Assembly: GCA_963966185.1 (NCBI GenBank) | Contig: CAWZYM010000445.1 | Coordinates: forward strand, 152,285-216,284 | Reading direction: 5' to 3' | From: Rhabditoides inermis | Taxonomy: Eukaryota; Nematoda; Chromadorea; Rhabditida; Rhabditidae | Length of the DNA: 64,000 nt | In this document: one piece after another, positions 32,301 to 43,027 of the stretch | Layout of the letters: every line of letters starts with the position of its first letter | How positions within the stretch are numbered: the first letter of the stretch is position 1 | The notes under the pieces: model-generated | Seen by the model: the letters and a program-made list of their open reading frames with translations, nothing else | The model's database searches: none | What the model was told of the DNA's origin: nothing | Program-made: the position numbers and the translations under genes

Positions 32301-34788
32301 GAAGAGTGAGAGACAGGGGGGTAGAAATTGTCAACACTCACGTCCACGTCGTGCCACCCGGGAGTCTGTTTGCCTGTGCATATAGACTGCTAAGTTCAAG
32401 TGTTGACTACTTTCAAGTCAAGGAATTGTCACCCTTCGACAATACGACAGGCATTATGCCGAACATACCGACTATGCGATCATCGCAAAGAACCAGGACC
32501 CGCTACATGTCCTACAATGTCCGTTCTGCCAGAAGCTTTGCAGGCCGGAGCCTGCTCTCAGAGGAGCTCAAGCGGCACGGAGTGGACGTGGCGTTGCTGC
32601 AGGAGACCCGAATCGACCGGACGTGCTGCGATTCCTTGCGGTACAAATACTAGAGCGCACTGCCCACTTCCAGGGCGGTGTGCGGGGTGACTGTCGCTAT
32701 CTCCACCTCCGCCAACGTCAACCCTCTCTCGCCCCGACTCATCTACGTGGATGCAGAAGTACGAGGAAAGAAGACCCGCATCGTGTCGGCGCATGCGCCA
32801 ACCGAGGATGACGAGAAGGTGGAGAAGGACAAGTTCTTTGACGAGCTGGCCAAGATTGTGAGATCGGCCGGCAAGTCAGAGCTCGTCCTCGGACTTGACT
32901 CGAACAGCCGCGTGGCTGCCGACGCCAGCCCAGCAATGGGCAGGTGGAGGCGTGCTGCCGACTGCACAAGCGACAACGGTCAGCGGATAGTGGATCTGCT
33001 GGAGAGTTACGACCTTATCGTCGCGTCGGCCTGGAAGCGCAATCGTCCCTGGCAGCGCGCAACCTGGAGAAAGAACTGCATCGGGAGGTCAAGAAGAGCC
33101 AGGCCGGCGCCGTTCTGTCCAGCAAGAGCCTGCCGGACTTCAAATACGACTCGGATCACATCCCCGTGGTTCTTGTCGTGAGTGAATCCGGAACGCGCCG
33201 TCGCTCGTTCTACCAGAAGAGACCGCCCGCCTCGACTCTCGCCTGCTGATCACGGATGGTGATGTGCGCGCGGACTACCGAGGGATAGTGGAGAAGAATC
33301 TGCAGGAGAGGCAGAAGAAAGGAGAGACAGGTGCTGACTCGTGGACGGCTGCAGTTCAGCAGGCAGCCAAGGAGGCGATTCCAACTCTGAAGGTGGAGAA
33401 GAAGCACGATGGAGCGTCAGTGAAGGAATCCTTGTGCTACGCGAGCATGCTGCTGGCGAAGCAGAGAGGAAAGCTGAAGGCCTACCGTCAACTCAAAGCG
33501 GAGCTGCGGAGGATTCGGAAGGAGCAGTGGGAGGAGGAATGGATGAGGAGGAGCAAGGAGTTCGAGGACGCTTGGGAAAGGCAGGATGCCCGCACGGCAT
33601 TCTCCCTGCTGAAGCGGTACAGCGGGAAGTGGAGCAGGACGACGCCCGTTATCTCTGACGGCGTGTCATTCGTCACCGGGGAAGCAGCGTTCGCGGTGTG
33701 GGCTGGTCACTTCGACCGCCTACTCAACCAGCCGTCCCCGTCTGCTCCCGCCCTGCCACATACCGCCCGTTCTGACTACAACTGCAGGACGGAGCCGCCA
33801 ACCATGGAGGAGCTGTTTGTGTGCATGAAGAAGCTGAAGAATGGGAAGGCTGCCGGAGACGACGACCTCACTCCGGAGATGATGAAGGCTCTACTCGCCT
33901 TTGGGATCCGTGAGCTGCATCGGCTGATCGTCAACATCTGGGAGAGGAAGAAGGTGCCTGTCTCGTGGAGAAACGCCATCATCGTCCCGTTGCTGAAGAA
34001 GGGCAGCCCCACCGACCCAGCCAACTACCGCGGTATCTCATTGATCCGTGTGTGCTACAAGCTGGTGGAGCGTCTGCTGCTACTTCGCATTGTGGAGCAC
34101 CGCGAGAAGACCGCCCGAGACGAGCAGCACGGATTCCGCCCAGGAAGGTCTACCATCGACGTCGTCTTCTCTCTGAGACGGATCGTTGAGCTGCGTGCCC
34201 GATTCAAGCAGCCGACCTACATCATCTTTGTCGACTTCCGGGCAGCATTCGACAGTCCCGATCGAGACCGCCTCTTCGATGCGGTGCGCGCCGACGGAGT
34301 ACCAGCCCCGCTAGTCGACCTTCTACGAGACCTGTACAGCCGTACTACTGCCGCTGTCCGCACTTCTTGCGGAATCACGCAGCAGTTCGCCGTCCGAACT
34401 GGAAGTGCGCCAAGGATCCGTCTGCGGCCCGCTCCTGTTCAACTATGTCATCGACGACGTGATGCGACGTGTTGTGGAGGAGTGTGGAGGAGGAGTGGAG
34501 CTGCACCCGACAGGTCGGAAAGTCACCGACCTCGACTACGCGGATGACATCGCTCTGCTTGGAGAACACCATGTTAACCTGCAGAAAGCTGTCGACCGTC
34601 TCAGTCTCCTCGCTGCCTCGTACGGTCTGACCCTCAGGCCGGACAAGTGCGAGTCGATGACCATCCCGCGAGGAGTAAAGGAGGAGCTCACTGTCAATGG
34701 AGAGAAGATCGCGCAGACCACCAACTTCCGCTACCTCGGTTCGTGGATTAGCAGCGACGCCGACCTTACTAACGATGTGGAGGCGCGA
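32301..34788 (+). mobile_element. RTE-like LINE, 5' part (AP endonuclease and most of RT), broken
   Basis: An AP-type endonuclease is readable in pieces: MSYNVRS, then LLQETRI, LDSNSRV and SDHIPV motifs, interrupted by a TAG at 32652 and frame changes near 33050-33180. The RT follows (33264 on), with KNGKAAGDDDLTPEMM, NYRGISL, GFRPGRST and FVDFRAAFDS. A one-base insertion near 34402 shifts the frame before the YADDIALL box at about 34540. The order endonuclease then RT, and the RLLRIV/GFRPGRST style, are typical of the RTE clade. The element stops at 34788 where satellite DNA begins. Confidence 0.88.
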
Positions 34789-35840
34789 ATGACTACCGTA
34801 CTTTTATAGCATGCGTGGCTCCAGTACTCTGCATCAAACCGCGTCGGTCTCACACTGCTGCCGTACTGTCTGTTCTCCCTCCATCCACTCTTCCTTATGC
34901 GCGTCACATGACTACCGTACTCTTATAGCATGCGTGGCTCCAGTACTCTGTATCAAACCGCGTCGGTCTCACACTGCTGCCGTACTGTCTGTTCTCCCTC
35001 CATCCACTCTTCCCCGTAGTGCCTATGCGCATCACATGACTACCGTACTCTTATAGCATGCGTGGCTCCAGTACTCTGCATCAAACCGCGTCGGTCTCAC
35101 ACTGCTGCCGTACTGTCTGTTCTCCCTCCATCCACTCTTCCTTATGCGCGTCACATGACTACCGTACTCTTATAGCATGCGTGGCTCCAGTACTCTGTAT
35201 CAAACCGCGTCGGTCTCACACTGCTGCCGTACTGTCTGTTCTCCCTCCATCCACTCTTCCTTATGCGCATCACATGACTACCGTACTCTTATAGCATGCG
35301 TGGGTCCAGTACTCTGCATCAAACCGCGTCGGTCTCACACTGCTGCCGTACTGTCTGTTCTCCTTCCATCCATTCTTCTTCGTAGTGCTTATGCGCATCA
35401 CATGACTACCGTACTCTTATAGCATGCGTGGCTCCAGTACTCTGCATCAAACCGCGTCGGTCTCACACTGCTGCCGTACTGTCTGTTCTCCCTCCATCCA
35501 CTCTTCCCCGTAGTGCTTATGCGCATCACATGACTACCGTACTCTTATAGCATGCGTGGCTCCAGTACTCTGCATCAAACCGCGTCGGTCTCACACTGCT
35601 GCCGTACTGTCTGTTCTCCTTCCATCCATTCTTCCCCGTAGTGCTTATGCGCATCACATGACTACCGTACTTTTATAGCATGCGTGGCTCCAGTACTCTG
35701 CATCAAACCGCGTCGGTCTCACACTGCTGCCGTACTGTCTGTTCTCCTTCCATCCACTCTTCCTCGTAGTGCTTATGCGCGTCACATGACTACCGTACTC
35801 TTATAGCATGCGTGGCTCCAGTACTCTGCATCAAACCTAC
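34789..35840. repeat. 119/128-bp satellite, about 8-9 units
   Basis: Units start atgactaccgtactcttatag at about 34789, 34908, 35036, 35155, 35274, 35402, 35530, 35658 and 35787, giving periods of 119 or 128-129 bp that differ by a 9-bp cgtagtgc-type segment. The first 50 bases of the unit and its cccgtagtgc tail both match the minus strand of 23830-23935, in intron 6 of the large gene. The array runs straight into the inverted copy of that gene. Confidence 0.92.
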
Positions 35841-36800
35841 TGTACATTCGCAAAGGTCTACACTGCTGTCGCACTCATCAAATTTGTTTGCATCAACGAT
35901 CGAAATGTTTATGTGATGACCTTCCCAGACTTGTATGTATGCAATTTTTTTCAGAATTTTGTCTGAACCCCGTGTGCCATTTGTCCGAGTTCGAACGACT
36001 GGACCTCATGGATAAATATGTGATCAAGAACACATCCGGTAAGAACACAAACAACAACGCGCACTAACCATCTGTACATTTAAGAATTCCTCCGAGTGGA
36101 TGAGACAAAAAGGATTCTGTGTTCTCGAACGAACAGCACCTTCGTGACCGTCAAATGTTCGGAAAGGGGCGAATTTAGACCGCACCCCACTATGCTCAGG
36201 TGCAACCGTCCTGCAGGTAAAACATACTCACGTTCATTTACAAACTATAACCGGTGTGGTTACAGAGAAGTGGGAGGAGCCGGAGGAAAGAGAGGTGGCG
36301 GGCAATCCGCGCTTCTTCGAATCTTGTGCACAGTGCCACGGATTTGGAACGAGACAGTGCATAGAAAGACCCGACGGACTCTTCCAATGCATCTGTAAGG
36401 AAGGGTGGACGGTGAGTAGACTAAAACTACTAGAACTAATCTTACCATATTCATTGCAGAAGTTCGCCTGCTGGAAGTCTCCCCAACTGTGCCAGGAGAA
36501 CAGTTGCAGCGGGCATGGAATCTGCGATAGCAGGGTAAGTTTGTGAATTTCTAGACTAATTTAATCCTGTTTCGACTCCTGATTGCATAACGATGTTATA
36601 ATTACACTTATCAGAACACACAATAGGTTTTAGATCCGGTTTTTGATTTCGATAGCTTCCTATGTATGTATAGGGACGGGCACGTTTCACAAATTTCATG
36701 ATGCACCGGTTTGTGTCGTTTACTTACGTTTGTGCTGAACCACACAATGGGTCAAATCAGATTGAGAGCTCTGATTATTAAATGTTGCATATGATGGTTT
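35841..36800 (+). pseudogene. Inverted partial duplicate of the large mosaic gene (exons 7-10)
   Basis: The plus strand repeats part of intron 6, exons 7-10 and following intron sequence of the minus-strand gene at 22500-23870. The four exons (from about 35965, about 36085-36216, about 36267-36412 and about 36460-36534) keep splice sites and open frames. Changes are few, such as Tyr to Phe after the exon 7 acceptor and Lys to Arg in exon 8. The next exon (22650-22748 in the source) is missing, lost in a deletion, though sequence beyond it (cacacaatgggtcaaatcag) is present. There is no start or stop, so it is a gene fragment. Confidence 0.88.
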
Positions 36801-37228
36801 CAACAGTTCAGCGTTCAGCGTAGGCAAGTCTAATGTAGACACGATTTTTGGAACTATATTTATACGTCGGCATAAATAAACATAGATTACTCAACATGAG
36901 CGATGTGAAAAAGTAACACAACTTGTAGCTTGTAGTCAACTAAGGATGTCGAGGTGGCGGGGCTTAGATGGTACAGTTTTTATAAAGCCGTCTCAAATGA
37001 CGCACATCGTTGAATTCGTCGCGAAAAGTTACATCTAGTAGTCCTATTCCCGAGAAACGGCGAATAGCACTACTACTACACGTAAAAAAAACATTCTGTA
37101 AGCCAAAAAGTGGGCGGAGCCTAACCTCTCTGACCCTCTCTTTGTCTGATTTCTGTGCCGCGCGCACCAAACCGAGCGCTTTAGGTTTAGGCGCGCATAT
37201 CTCGAAAACGCATAAAGACATTGAATAG
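36801..37228. other. Short region between the gene fragment and the second RTE piece
   Basis: No exon was seen. The string gcatatctcgaaaacgcata near 37195-37215 is similar, in inverse orientation, to 22220-22250, suggesting another low-copy repeat. Confidence 0.4.
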
Positions 37229-38400
37229 TACCAGCCCCGCTAGTCGACCTTCTACGAGACCTGTACAGCCGTACTACTGCCGCTGTCCGCACTTCTTGCG
37301 GAATCACGCAGCAGTTCGCCGTCCGAACTGGAGTGCGCCAAGGATCCGTCTGCGGCCCGCTCCTGTTCAACTATGTCATCGACGACGTGATGCGACGTGT
37401 TGTGGAGGAGTGTGGAGGAGAAGTGGAGCTGCACCCGACAGGACGGAAAGTCACCGACCTCGACTACGCGGATGACATCGCTCTGCTTGGAGAACACCCT
37501 GTTAACCTGCAGAAAGCTGTCGACCGTCTCAGTCTCCTCGCTGCCTCGTACGGTCTGACCCTCAGGCCGGACAAGTGCGAGTCGATGACCATCCCGCGAG
37601 GAGTAAAGGAGGAGCTCACTGTCAATGGAGAGAAGATCGCGGAGACCACCAACTTCCGCTACCTCGGTTCGTGGATTAGCAGCGACGCCGACCTTATTAA
37701 CGATGTGGAGGCGCGAATCGCCCAAGCCTGCTCCGCGTTCAATTCGCTGGAAAAGGTTTTGTGGAGATCGAGCGTCGCCAATCACGTCAAGCTGCGGATC
37801 TAACTCACCGCCATCCGACCTGCGATGCTCTACGGATCCGGTACTTGGGCTCTCAATAAGAAGCTCGAGGAGAAGCTGGATACGGCGGAACGCAAATTCT
37901 TGCGCCGGATGTTAGGCTACTTCTACCCAAACCGTCGCCACAACTCGCAGTTGTATCGGGATGTGAACAACATCTACTCCCGTTCCCGTCTCCTCCGCAA
38001 AAAAGTACAAGCTGCCCACCCCCTCGCGGTAAGTGGCGTCAACGAGAGTTCGTCTCTTGGGACACGTGCTGCGACGAGAAGACCATCGGATTGTGAAGCA
38101 AGCTGCGCTCACACTACCGCCGCCAGAGTGGAGACGAGGCCCAGGAAGGAAACGCGCCACATGGGACGAGAAGCTGAAGAAGAATGTCGGGCCCACGCCT
38201 GCCGTGTGCGTCAAGGTTACCTCGAGAGACACTTCGTTCCGCAGAGCTTGGAACACTCGCAACGGGCAGTGGATGGACGCTGTTATGGACATGGCACAAG
38301 ACCGCGTCAAGTGGTCAGAACTGGTTCACGCGATGATCGCCGGCTAAGGGGCGACAACGCTCCAGATGATCTATGGAGAATCGGCCGAGGAGTGAGTGAG
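37229..38400 (+). mobile_element. RTE-like LINE, 3' part, overlapping the 5' part by about 490 bp
   Basis: 37229-37718 repeats 34299-34788 with about seven differences, then continues to the LINE's 3' end. The frame is intact through RTGVRQGSVCGPLLF (the first copy is shifted here) and YADDIALL, to a TAA at 37801. A C-terminal region follows (LYGSGTWAL, LLGHVLRRED, AWNTRNGQW) with a frame change near 38025 and a final stop at 38345. The 3' tail is gtgag repeats running into (GA)n. It is not functional as read. Confidence 0.88.
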
Positions 38401-38409
38401 TGAGTGAGT

Positions 38410-38465
<56 letters not shown>

Positions 38466-38760
38466 CCGCACGGAGAAGCAGACGACGAGAGAGAGAATCA
38501 TGACAATTTGCGGCATTGCACTAGCTTTGCTGATTACGACTACAGCCCCGCGTACATTGTACATCAGAGAGGGCGCGCCGTTCACAGTCACTCTGACTCT
38601 CTGCCGAAAGCTCTCGCGTTTTCTGCGTGTTTTCCGAACTTGCACTTTGAGTGTTGCCCGCCCAGCCGCTGCCAGCGTCTAATTCGCGCCGGGTTGGCAT
38701 TTTTTTGAGCACGCAACAATAACCAGGAGGAAGAGCGCAGTAGGCGCGACTCCGGTTAGT
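38401..38760. other. (GA)n run and short unique sequence
   Basis: A (GA)n run covers about 38412-38462. A 60-codon frame at 38500-38682 begins with a hydrophobic stretch but has no domain or splice support, so it is not called as a gene. Confidence 0.5.
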
Positions 38761-40075
38761 AGTGAGAAAATATGTGTGAAAATACTTGGTGTCAGCCCAG
38801 AAGGTATTACACACTTCGGTATGGCTATTACTGTCTCTTGATTTACCTTCCCCTTCAATACACCGAAGTGTAGACTCGCGTCTGGAGTTGGCATGGGTAT
38901 TTCTTTCAGTATCATTAGGTATATGTGGTTTGGAGGGCATCGGCCTCATTAAAGCTAAGAGTTGCCTTTTTGGCATGTCCTGGCTTCAGAACACTCTTTC
39001 AGCGTCCACTTGTTCGTGTTCGCATAGCTACCGTATCGGAGATTCTGGTGAAGGGTGAGGAATCGTCCCGCTTTAAAGTTCGAGGTGGTCTGTTTCCCTC
39101 TACGCTTCCCTCTCTTGGAGGTTCGCCTGACTGCCCTTACCATTCATTCTATCCACTTTCTTTTTGGCCATTGAGTGGTCAAGTTCCCTCGACTCATTAA
39201 AGCTAGCGCTTTTCAGCACTCTATGCTACTCGGCCTACCCAACCTGGCGCCTCCTAGGAGAGCGCCAGATGGGCTTTCAGTACCCTCGTGGAGCCAATAG
39301 CCGCGCTACGGGACATCCTTTCGAGCATAGTCCTGACATCCTTCATTGCAATGCCTAGGGTAGCGGCAAGCTCAGTGTCAGTGCCCTTCAATATCTCTCC
39401 TGTCAGACCAACCACAATCGGAACCATCACCACCTCACAGCCATAGATGTTCTGCAAGTCCCCACACAAATTGACGCCGGGAGAGTACGGCAATGCTAGG
39501 GGATTAGACTGTTCAGTTGAGTTCACAGAATATCGCTGGGTTTTCAGCTGTCTCTGCGCGTTCATGAATCCGAAGTGGCTGACTGAGATCTCAAACACAA
39601 CTATCCGCTTATATCCGTTAACCTCATTGGGGCGAGAGTCCTTCTTTTCGAATAGCACTAAGTCTGGCTTTCTGTGCTTCATGCGCCGTAGCGTCATGAT
39701 TGGCTGATCTACCAGAATCTTGACCCGGTCATTTTCGTAACATGGTTCCAGCGTTCTGTTCCAATCTGGTGCTTGGAAATCGAATTTCGACAACAGTGCT
39801 TCCGCTAGGCGTCTTACGACGCTATCGTGGCGCTCCGTTATCTTGTTCGAAAACCACTTGGGGCACCTCGTCAGCATATGCGAGATTGTTTCCTGGTGCT
39901 TTTTACAGCCTCTACAGGTATCTCTCAATGGAACTCCCACGTTATTCTCTTGAATGCCAGTAACGATCCTAATTACTTGCGGACTAACCCTTCCGAGACG
40001 GAATACAGCGAAGGACAGGCTTTGATCGAGCACGCTCTCTCTCCGCACTGCCCCACCAGTAGGCAATGAGCTCCA
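38761..40075 (-). mobile_element. LINE 3' fragment with zinc knuckle and restriction-like endonuclease (R2/R4/NeSL group)
   Basis: The minus strand is open from about 40075 to the stop at 39254. It shows the end of an RT-linker region, a zinc knuckle (CRGCKKHQETISHMLTRC), an ERHD motif, then RKPDLVLF and VVFEISV. This is the CCHC plus RHD plus PD-(D/E) order of the C-terminal endonuclease in early-branching LINEs (R2, R4, NeSL). About 490 bases of presumed 3' UTR follow. The 5' end is truncated next to an A-rich run at 40076-40086. These LINEs typically target specific sites such as rDNA or spliced-leader genes; no such target was recognised here. Confidence 0.8.
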
Positions 40076-40086
40076 AAAAAAAAAAA

Positions 40087-40378
40087 ACGTAACGGCGATC
40101 CGAAACGTAACGTGTGATCTGTGGTACATGATAGTAAGAAGAGAAAGAAGGGCCGAGATAGAGAGAGAAGATCAGAAAGAAATAGAGAGACAGAGAGAGA
40201 AGGAGAGAGAGAACAGTGAAAAAGAGAGAAAAAACAGTGAGAGAAAGAGAGAACGGAGGGAGAGAGAAAGAACAGAGGAGAAGAAAAAAGAGAGGGAGGG
40301 AAATATATTAGTTGTTGATATAATCCAAATGAATAATCATAGTTCAGCACATATTAAGAATTTCAATGAAATATAACA
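40087..40378. other. Purine-rich (GA)-type low-complexity sequence
   Basis: Long gagagaaag runs between about 40130 and 40305. No gene was seen. Confidence 0.7.
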
Positions 40379-41214
40379 AAAGTACATGTTCTGTTGAAAC
40401 TAACCAGTGAAGACAACGATGTACGATTGAACAGAGAGTAAGGATCAAGAAATATGAGAGAGAAGAGAGAAAGAGAGGAGAGAGAGATGCAGGTTTGTGT
40501 TAGTATTTGTAAACGTTTTATGAATGTGATTTTGATGCATTGGCATAAGACAAAGATCATCTCTTTACGAAAGTACTTTTTAAAGAAAATCAGATATAGA
40601 ATCAGGCACACAAACTATTTTATTGCAGGGAGAAGCGTCTCAAGGTCTCGGTCTTTTTTTTAAACTTTTCCAGTTGGTTTTCTGACGTTGACATTGATTT
40701 CTTGATCAAGATTCCGTATCGTATTGTATCCTACATATTGTATATTGTCTATAGACTGGACTGCTCGACTGCTGGTCCCCATACTAGCATTTCACTGTTC
40801 CCGTTTTGATTGACGCTCTCTGAATGAGTAATAAACACGCCACTCAAACCCATGACCGCTGGCCTACCTATTCAATGCATCGAGTGAGTGTGGCCGAAAA
40901 AGAGCGACTACAATCGTCTGCCCTCTGTGGTTACCGTATTCATTCTCGCGGCGCCAGTCTAGTCATTTCTCAGACAGACAACACGCCACTCAAACCTACC
41001 ATCTGCTAGTAACATCTCGCACTAATGGATACACCTCGAATAGAGTGGTTGTGATGGTTTGCATTGTAGGCCCTCTGGATTTCATTCCGCACGTGGGCAA
41101 TTTGACTCACCGGCAGCTGGTTCACAGTCGATAGAGCGTGTCCTTATCGTACTTGACAGACTTGCCCTGAACACAACACAATACAACGGACTGACGGCTG
41201 CGCGCCCTCTCTAA
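40379..41214 (+). mobile_element. Helitron/HINE-like element, diverged copy 3
   Basis: The left part shows aaaagtac, then a GA/CT core and caggtttgtgttagtatttg followed by gtactttttaaag, matching the inverted block of the other copies. The right end gcgcgccctctctaa followed by T matches their 3' tip, but the hairpin's left half is mostly gone. The middle does not match the others. Confidence 0.4.
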
Positions 41215-41419
41215 TAATGCGATACGTGTGATTTTGTTATGGTCTCAAACGTCTTCTTCTCAAACGGCGTTTATCATATTAGATTCATTTTTGACTTTTG
41301 CGGTGTGCCAAACCTTAATCTAAATGCTCGCATCGTTTGCATAAGAATAAAAAATGGATGCTGGACTACAAACAATGTAATACATAACGTGTACCGCTAA
41401 CTATAGTACGTTTTGCAGG
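41215..41419. other. Intergenic, nothing recognised
   Basis: AT-rich sequence without repeats or exons, ending in a ttttgcag acceptor before the next candidate exon. Confidence 0.5.
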
Positions 41420-41545
41420 ATGCTGTTCCAGCGCAGTGGATACAAGTACGTGATTGTGATGCAGATATGTTCCCTCGGAATCGCACTCATACTAGTCGCT
41501 GTGTTCTGGAAAAGGATAGTGCCACTCAAAATGACACCCAAACAA
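41420..41545 (+). CDS. Candidate first exon with a transmembrane segment
   Basis: After ttttgcag an ATG opens 42 codons ending at a CAA|GTGAGT donor in phase 0. The peptide has a short polar start (MLFQRSGYKY), about 20 hydrophobic residues (VIVMQICSLGIALILVAVFW) and a basic KR. This suits a signal anchor. The next exon is not identified: the exon at 42263 is not phase-compatible, but the first exon of the mucin-like gene is. The following intron contains the 125-bp minisatellite. The exon could be real or chance. Confidence 0.35.
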
Positions 41546-41565
41546 GTGAGTCTATGTGACCGCTC

Positions 41566-42227
41566 ATTGCATCCCGCCTTGTCAACGACTGTCCGTGTTC
41601 CGGCCGGCCCTCCAGATAGCCCCTCCCTCCCTCCCTCGCCTCTTCTCTTTCGCAGCTTCTCGCGGCCTGCTTCCCCACCGTAGACCGCGCATTGCATCCC
41701 GCCTTGTCATTGACTTTCCGTGTTCCGGCCGGCCCTCCAGATAGCCCCTCCCTCTCTCCCTCGCCTCTTCTCTCTCGCAGCTTCTCGCGGCCTGCTCCCC
41801 CACAGTAGACCGCGCATTGCATCCCGCCTTGTCATTGACTTTCCGTGTTCCGGCCGGCCCTCCAGATAGCCCCTCCCTCCCTCCCTCGCCTCTTCTCTTT
41901 CGCAGCTTCTCGCGGCCTGCTTCCCCACCGTAGACCGCGCATTGCATCCCGCCTTGTCATTGACTTTCCGTGTTCCGGCCGGCCCTCCAGATAGCCCCTC
42001 CCTCCCTCCCTCGCCTCTTCTCTTTCGCAGCTTCTCGCGGCCTGCTCCCCCACAGTAGACCGCGCATTGCATCCCGCCTTGTCATTGACTTTCCGTGTTC
42101 CGGCCGGCCCTCCAGATAGCCCCTCCCTCCCTTCCTCGCCTCTTCTCTCTCGCAGCTTCTCGCGGCCTGCTCCCCCACCGTAGACCGCGCATTGCATCCC
42201 GCCTTGTCATTGACTTTCCGTGTTCCG
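41566..42227 (-). repeat. 125-bp minisatellite array, minus orientation, about 5.3 units
   Basis: Same 125-bp unit as the other arrays. Most units here have gactttccgtgttccgg, where the other arrays read gactgtccg, and alternate ccaccg with ccacag. This is a local variant set showing separate homogenisation. Confidence 0.93.
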
Positions 42228-42262
42228 ATGTTCCCTCTCTGATGGGCACGTTGTTTCTAGGA

Positions 42263-42553
42263 ATGGAGTTTGTGGTTGTGTTGTTGTATGCGTTGCGTTG
42301 CGTGGCGGCAGACGGCGTGTGGCAGTGGAACGGGACGGCGGCCGTGATGTCGTTCTATGTTTCCCTGGATGGAGGGGTGCACGTGGAGTGGGCCACTGCA
42401 CCCCACACCCACATGACTGTCCGCCAGTGTGAGTCGAGCACCGTGTCTGCCCCTCACCCACACGCGTTCCAGCCGTCGACCTGCCCCAACTCAACCACAT
42501 CTCCCTGCACAGCCCTCTCCGCCAACACAACTTCGTCTCCCTCGCGTTAGTCA

Positions 42554-42594
<41 letters not shown>

Positions 42595-43027
42595 CCAACT
42601 GGACTGTTTCAGTGTGTCCTGCACAGATGGCAACAAGACGCTGGACGCCTCCTTTGGAACAATGCGAGTGTCTAATTCTCAGTCTTCTCCTACTCTCCAC
42701 TCATTCCAGTCGCGACACAGTACATCCATACTACAGTGTCGCAACATCCAGTGACGTCATCGTTGTCACTGAGGGTTTGGACGATGGGATCATCGTGACG
42801 GTGGGTCAACAAGAGAGGGAAAGAGAGAGATAGAGATAGAGATAGAGATAGAGATAGAGATAGATAGAGAGAGACGTAGTATGTGTGTGAGAGGGAGTGC
42901 CGGGTGATTGCACGTCGTCGTTCAGTTCGGGGAAACGACGATCCCGGTGTCTGCTCTCCGCTCGCTGGCGCTAGTGTGCCGTCTGCCGACCGAGGCGCGG
43001 CTCCAGGAGTCGTTCCGGCCGATCTAA
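42263..43027 (+). CDS. Small secreted protein of unknown family (162 aa)
   Basis: Five exons in phase: 42263-42428, 42473-42545, 42613-42669, 42710-42800, 42926-43027, ending in TAA. The first residues (MEFVVVLLYALRCVAADG) look like a signal peptide. The mature part is about 145 aa with beta-strand-like alternation, VWQWNGTAAV near the start, two internal cysteines (SCTDGN and LVCRLP) and no membrane segment or mucin stretch. A ttctag acceptor just before the ATG fits trans-splicing. The exon 3 donor (GT|GTCTAA) is weak and was chosen because it alone avoids a stop. Family not recognised. A stand-alone extracellular protein is inferred. Confidence 0.6.
42552..42590. repeat. (CT)n microsatellite in an intron
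   Basis: CT dinucleotides in intron 2 of the small secreted gene; a gatagagata run in its last intron (about 42829-42865) is similar low-complexity sequence. Confidence 0.9.

Noticed and set aside
38500..38682. 60-codon frame with a hydrophobic start
   Set aside because: It lies between repeats, has no splice partner, no domain and an arginine-rich non-descript remainder.
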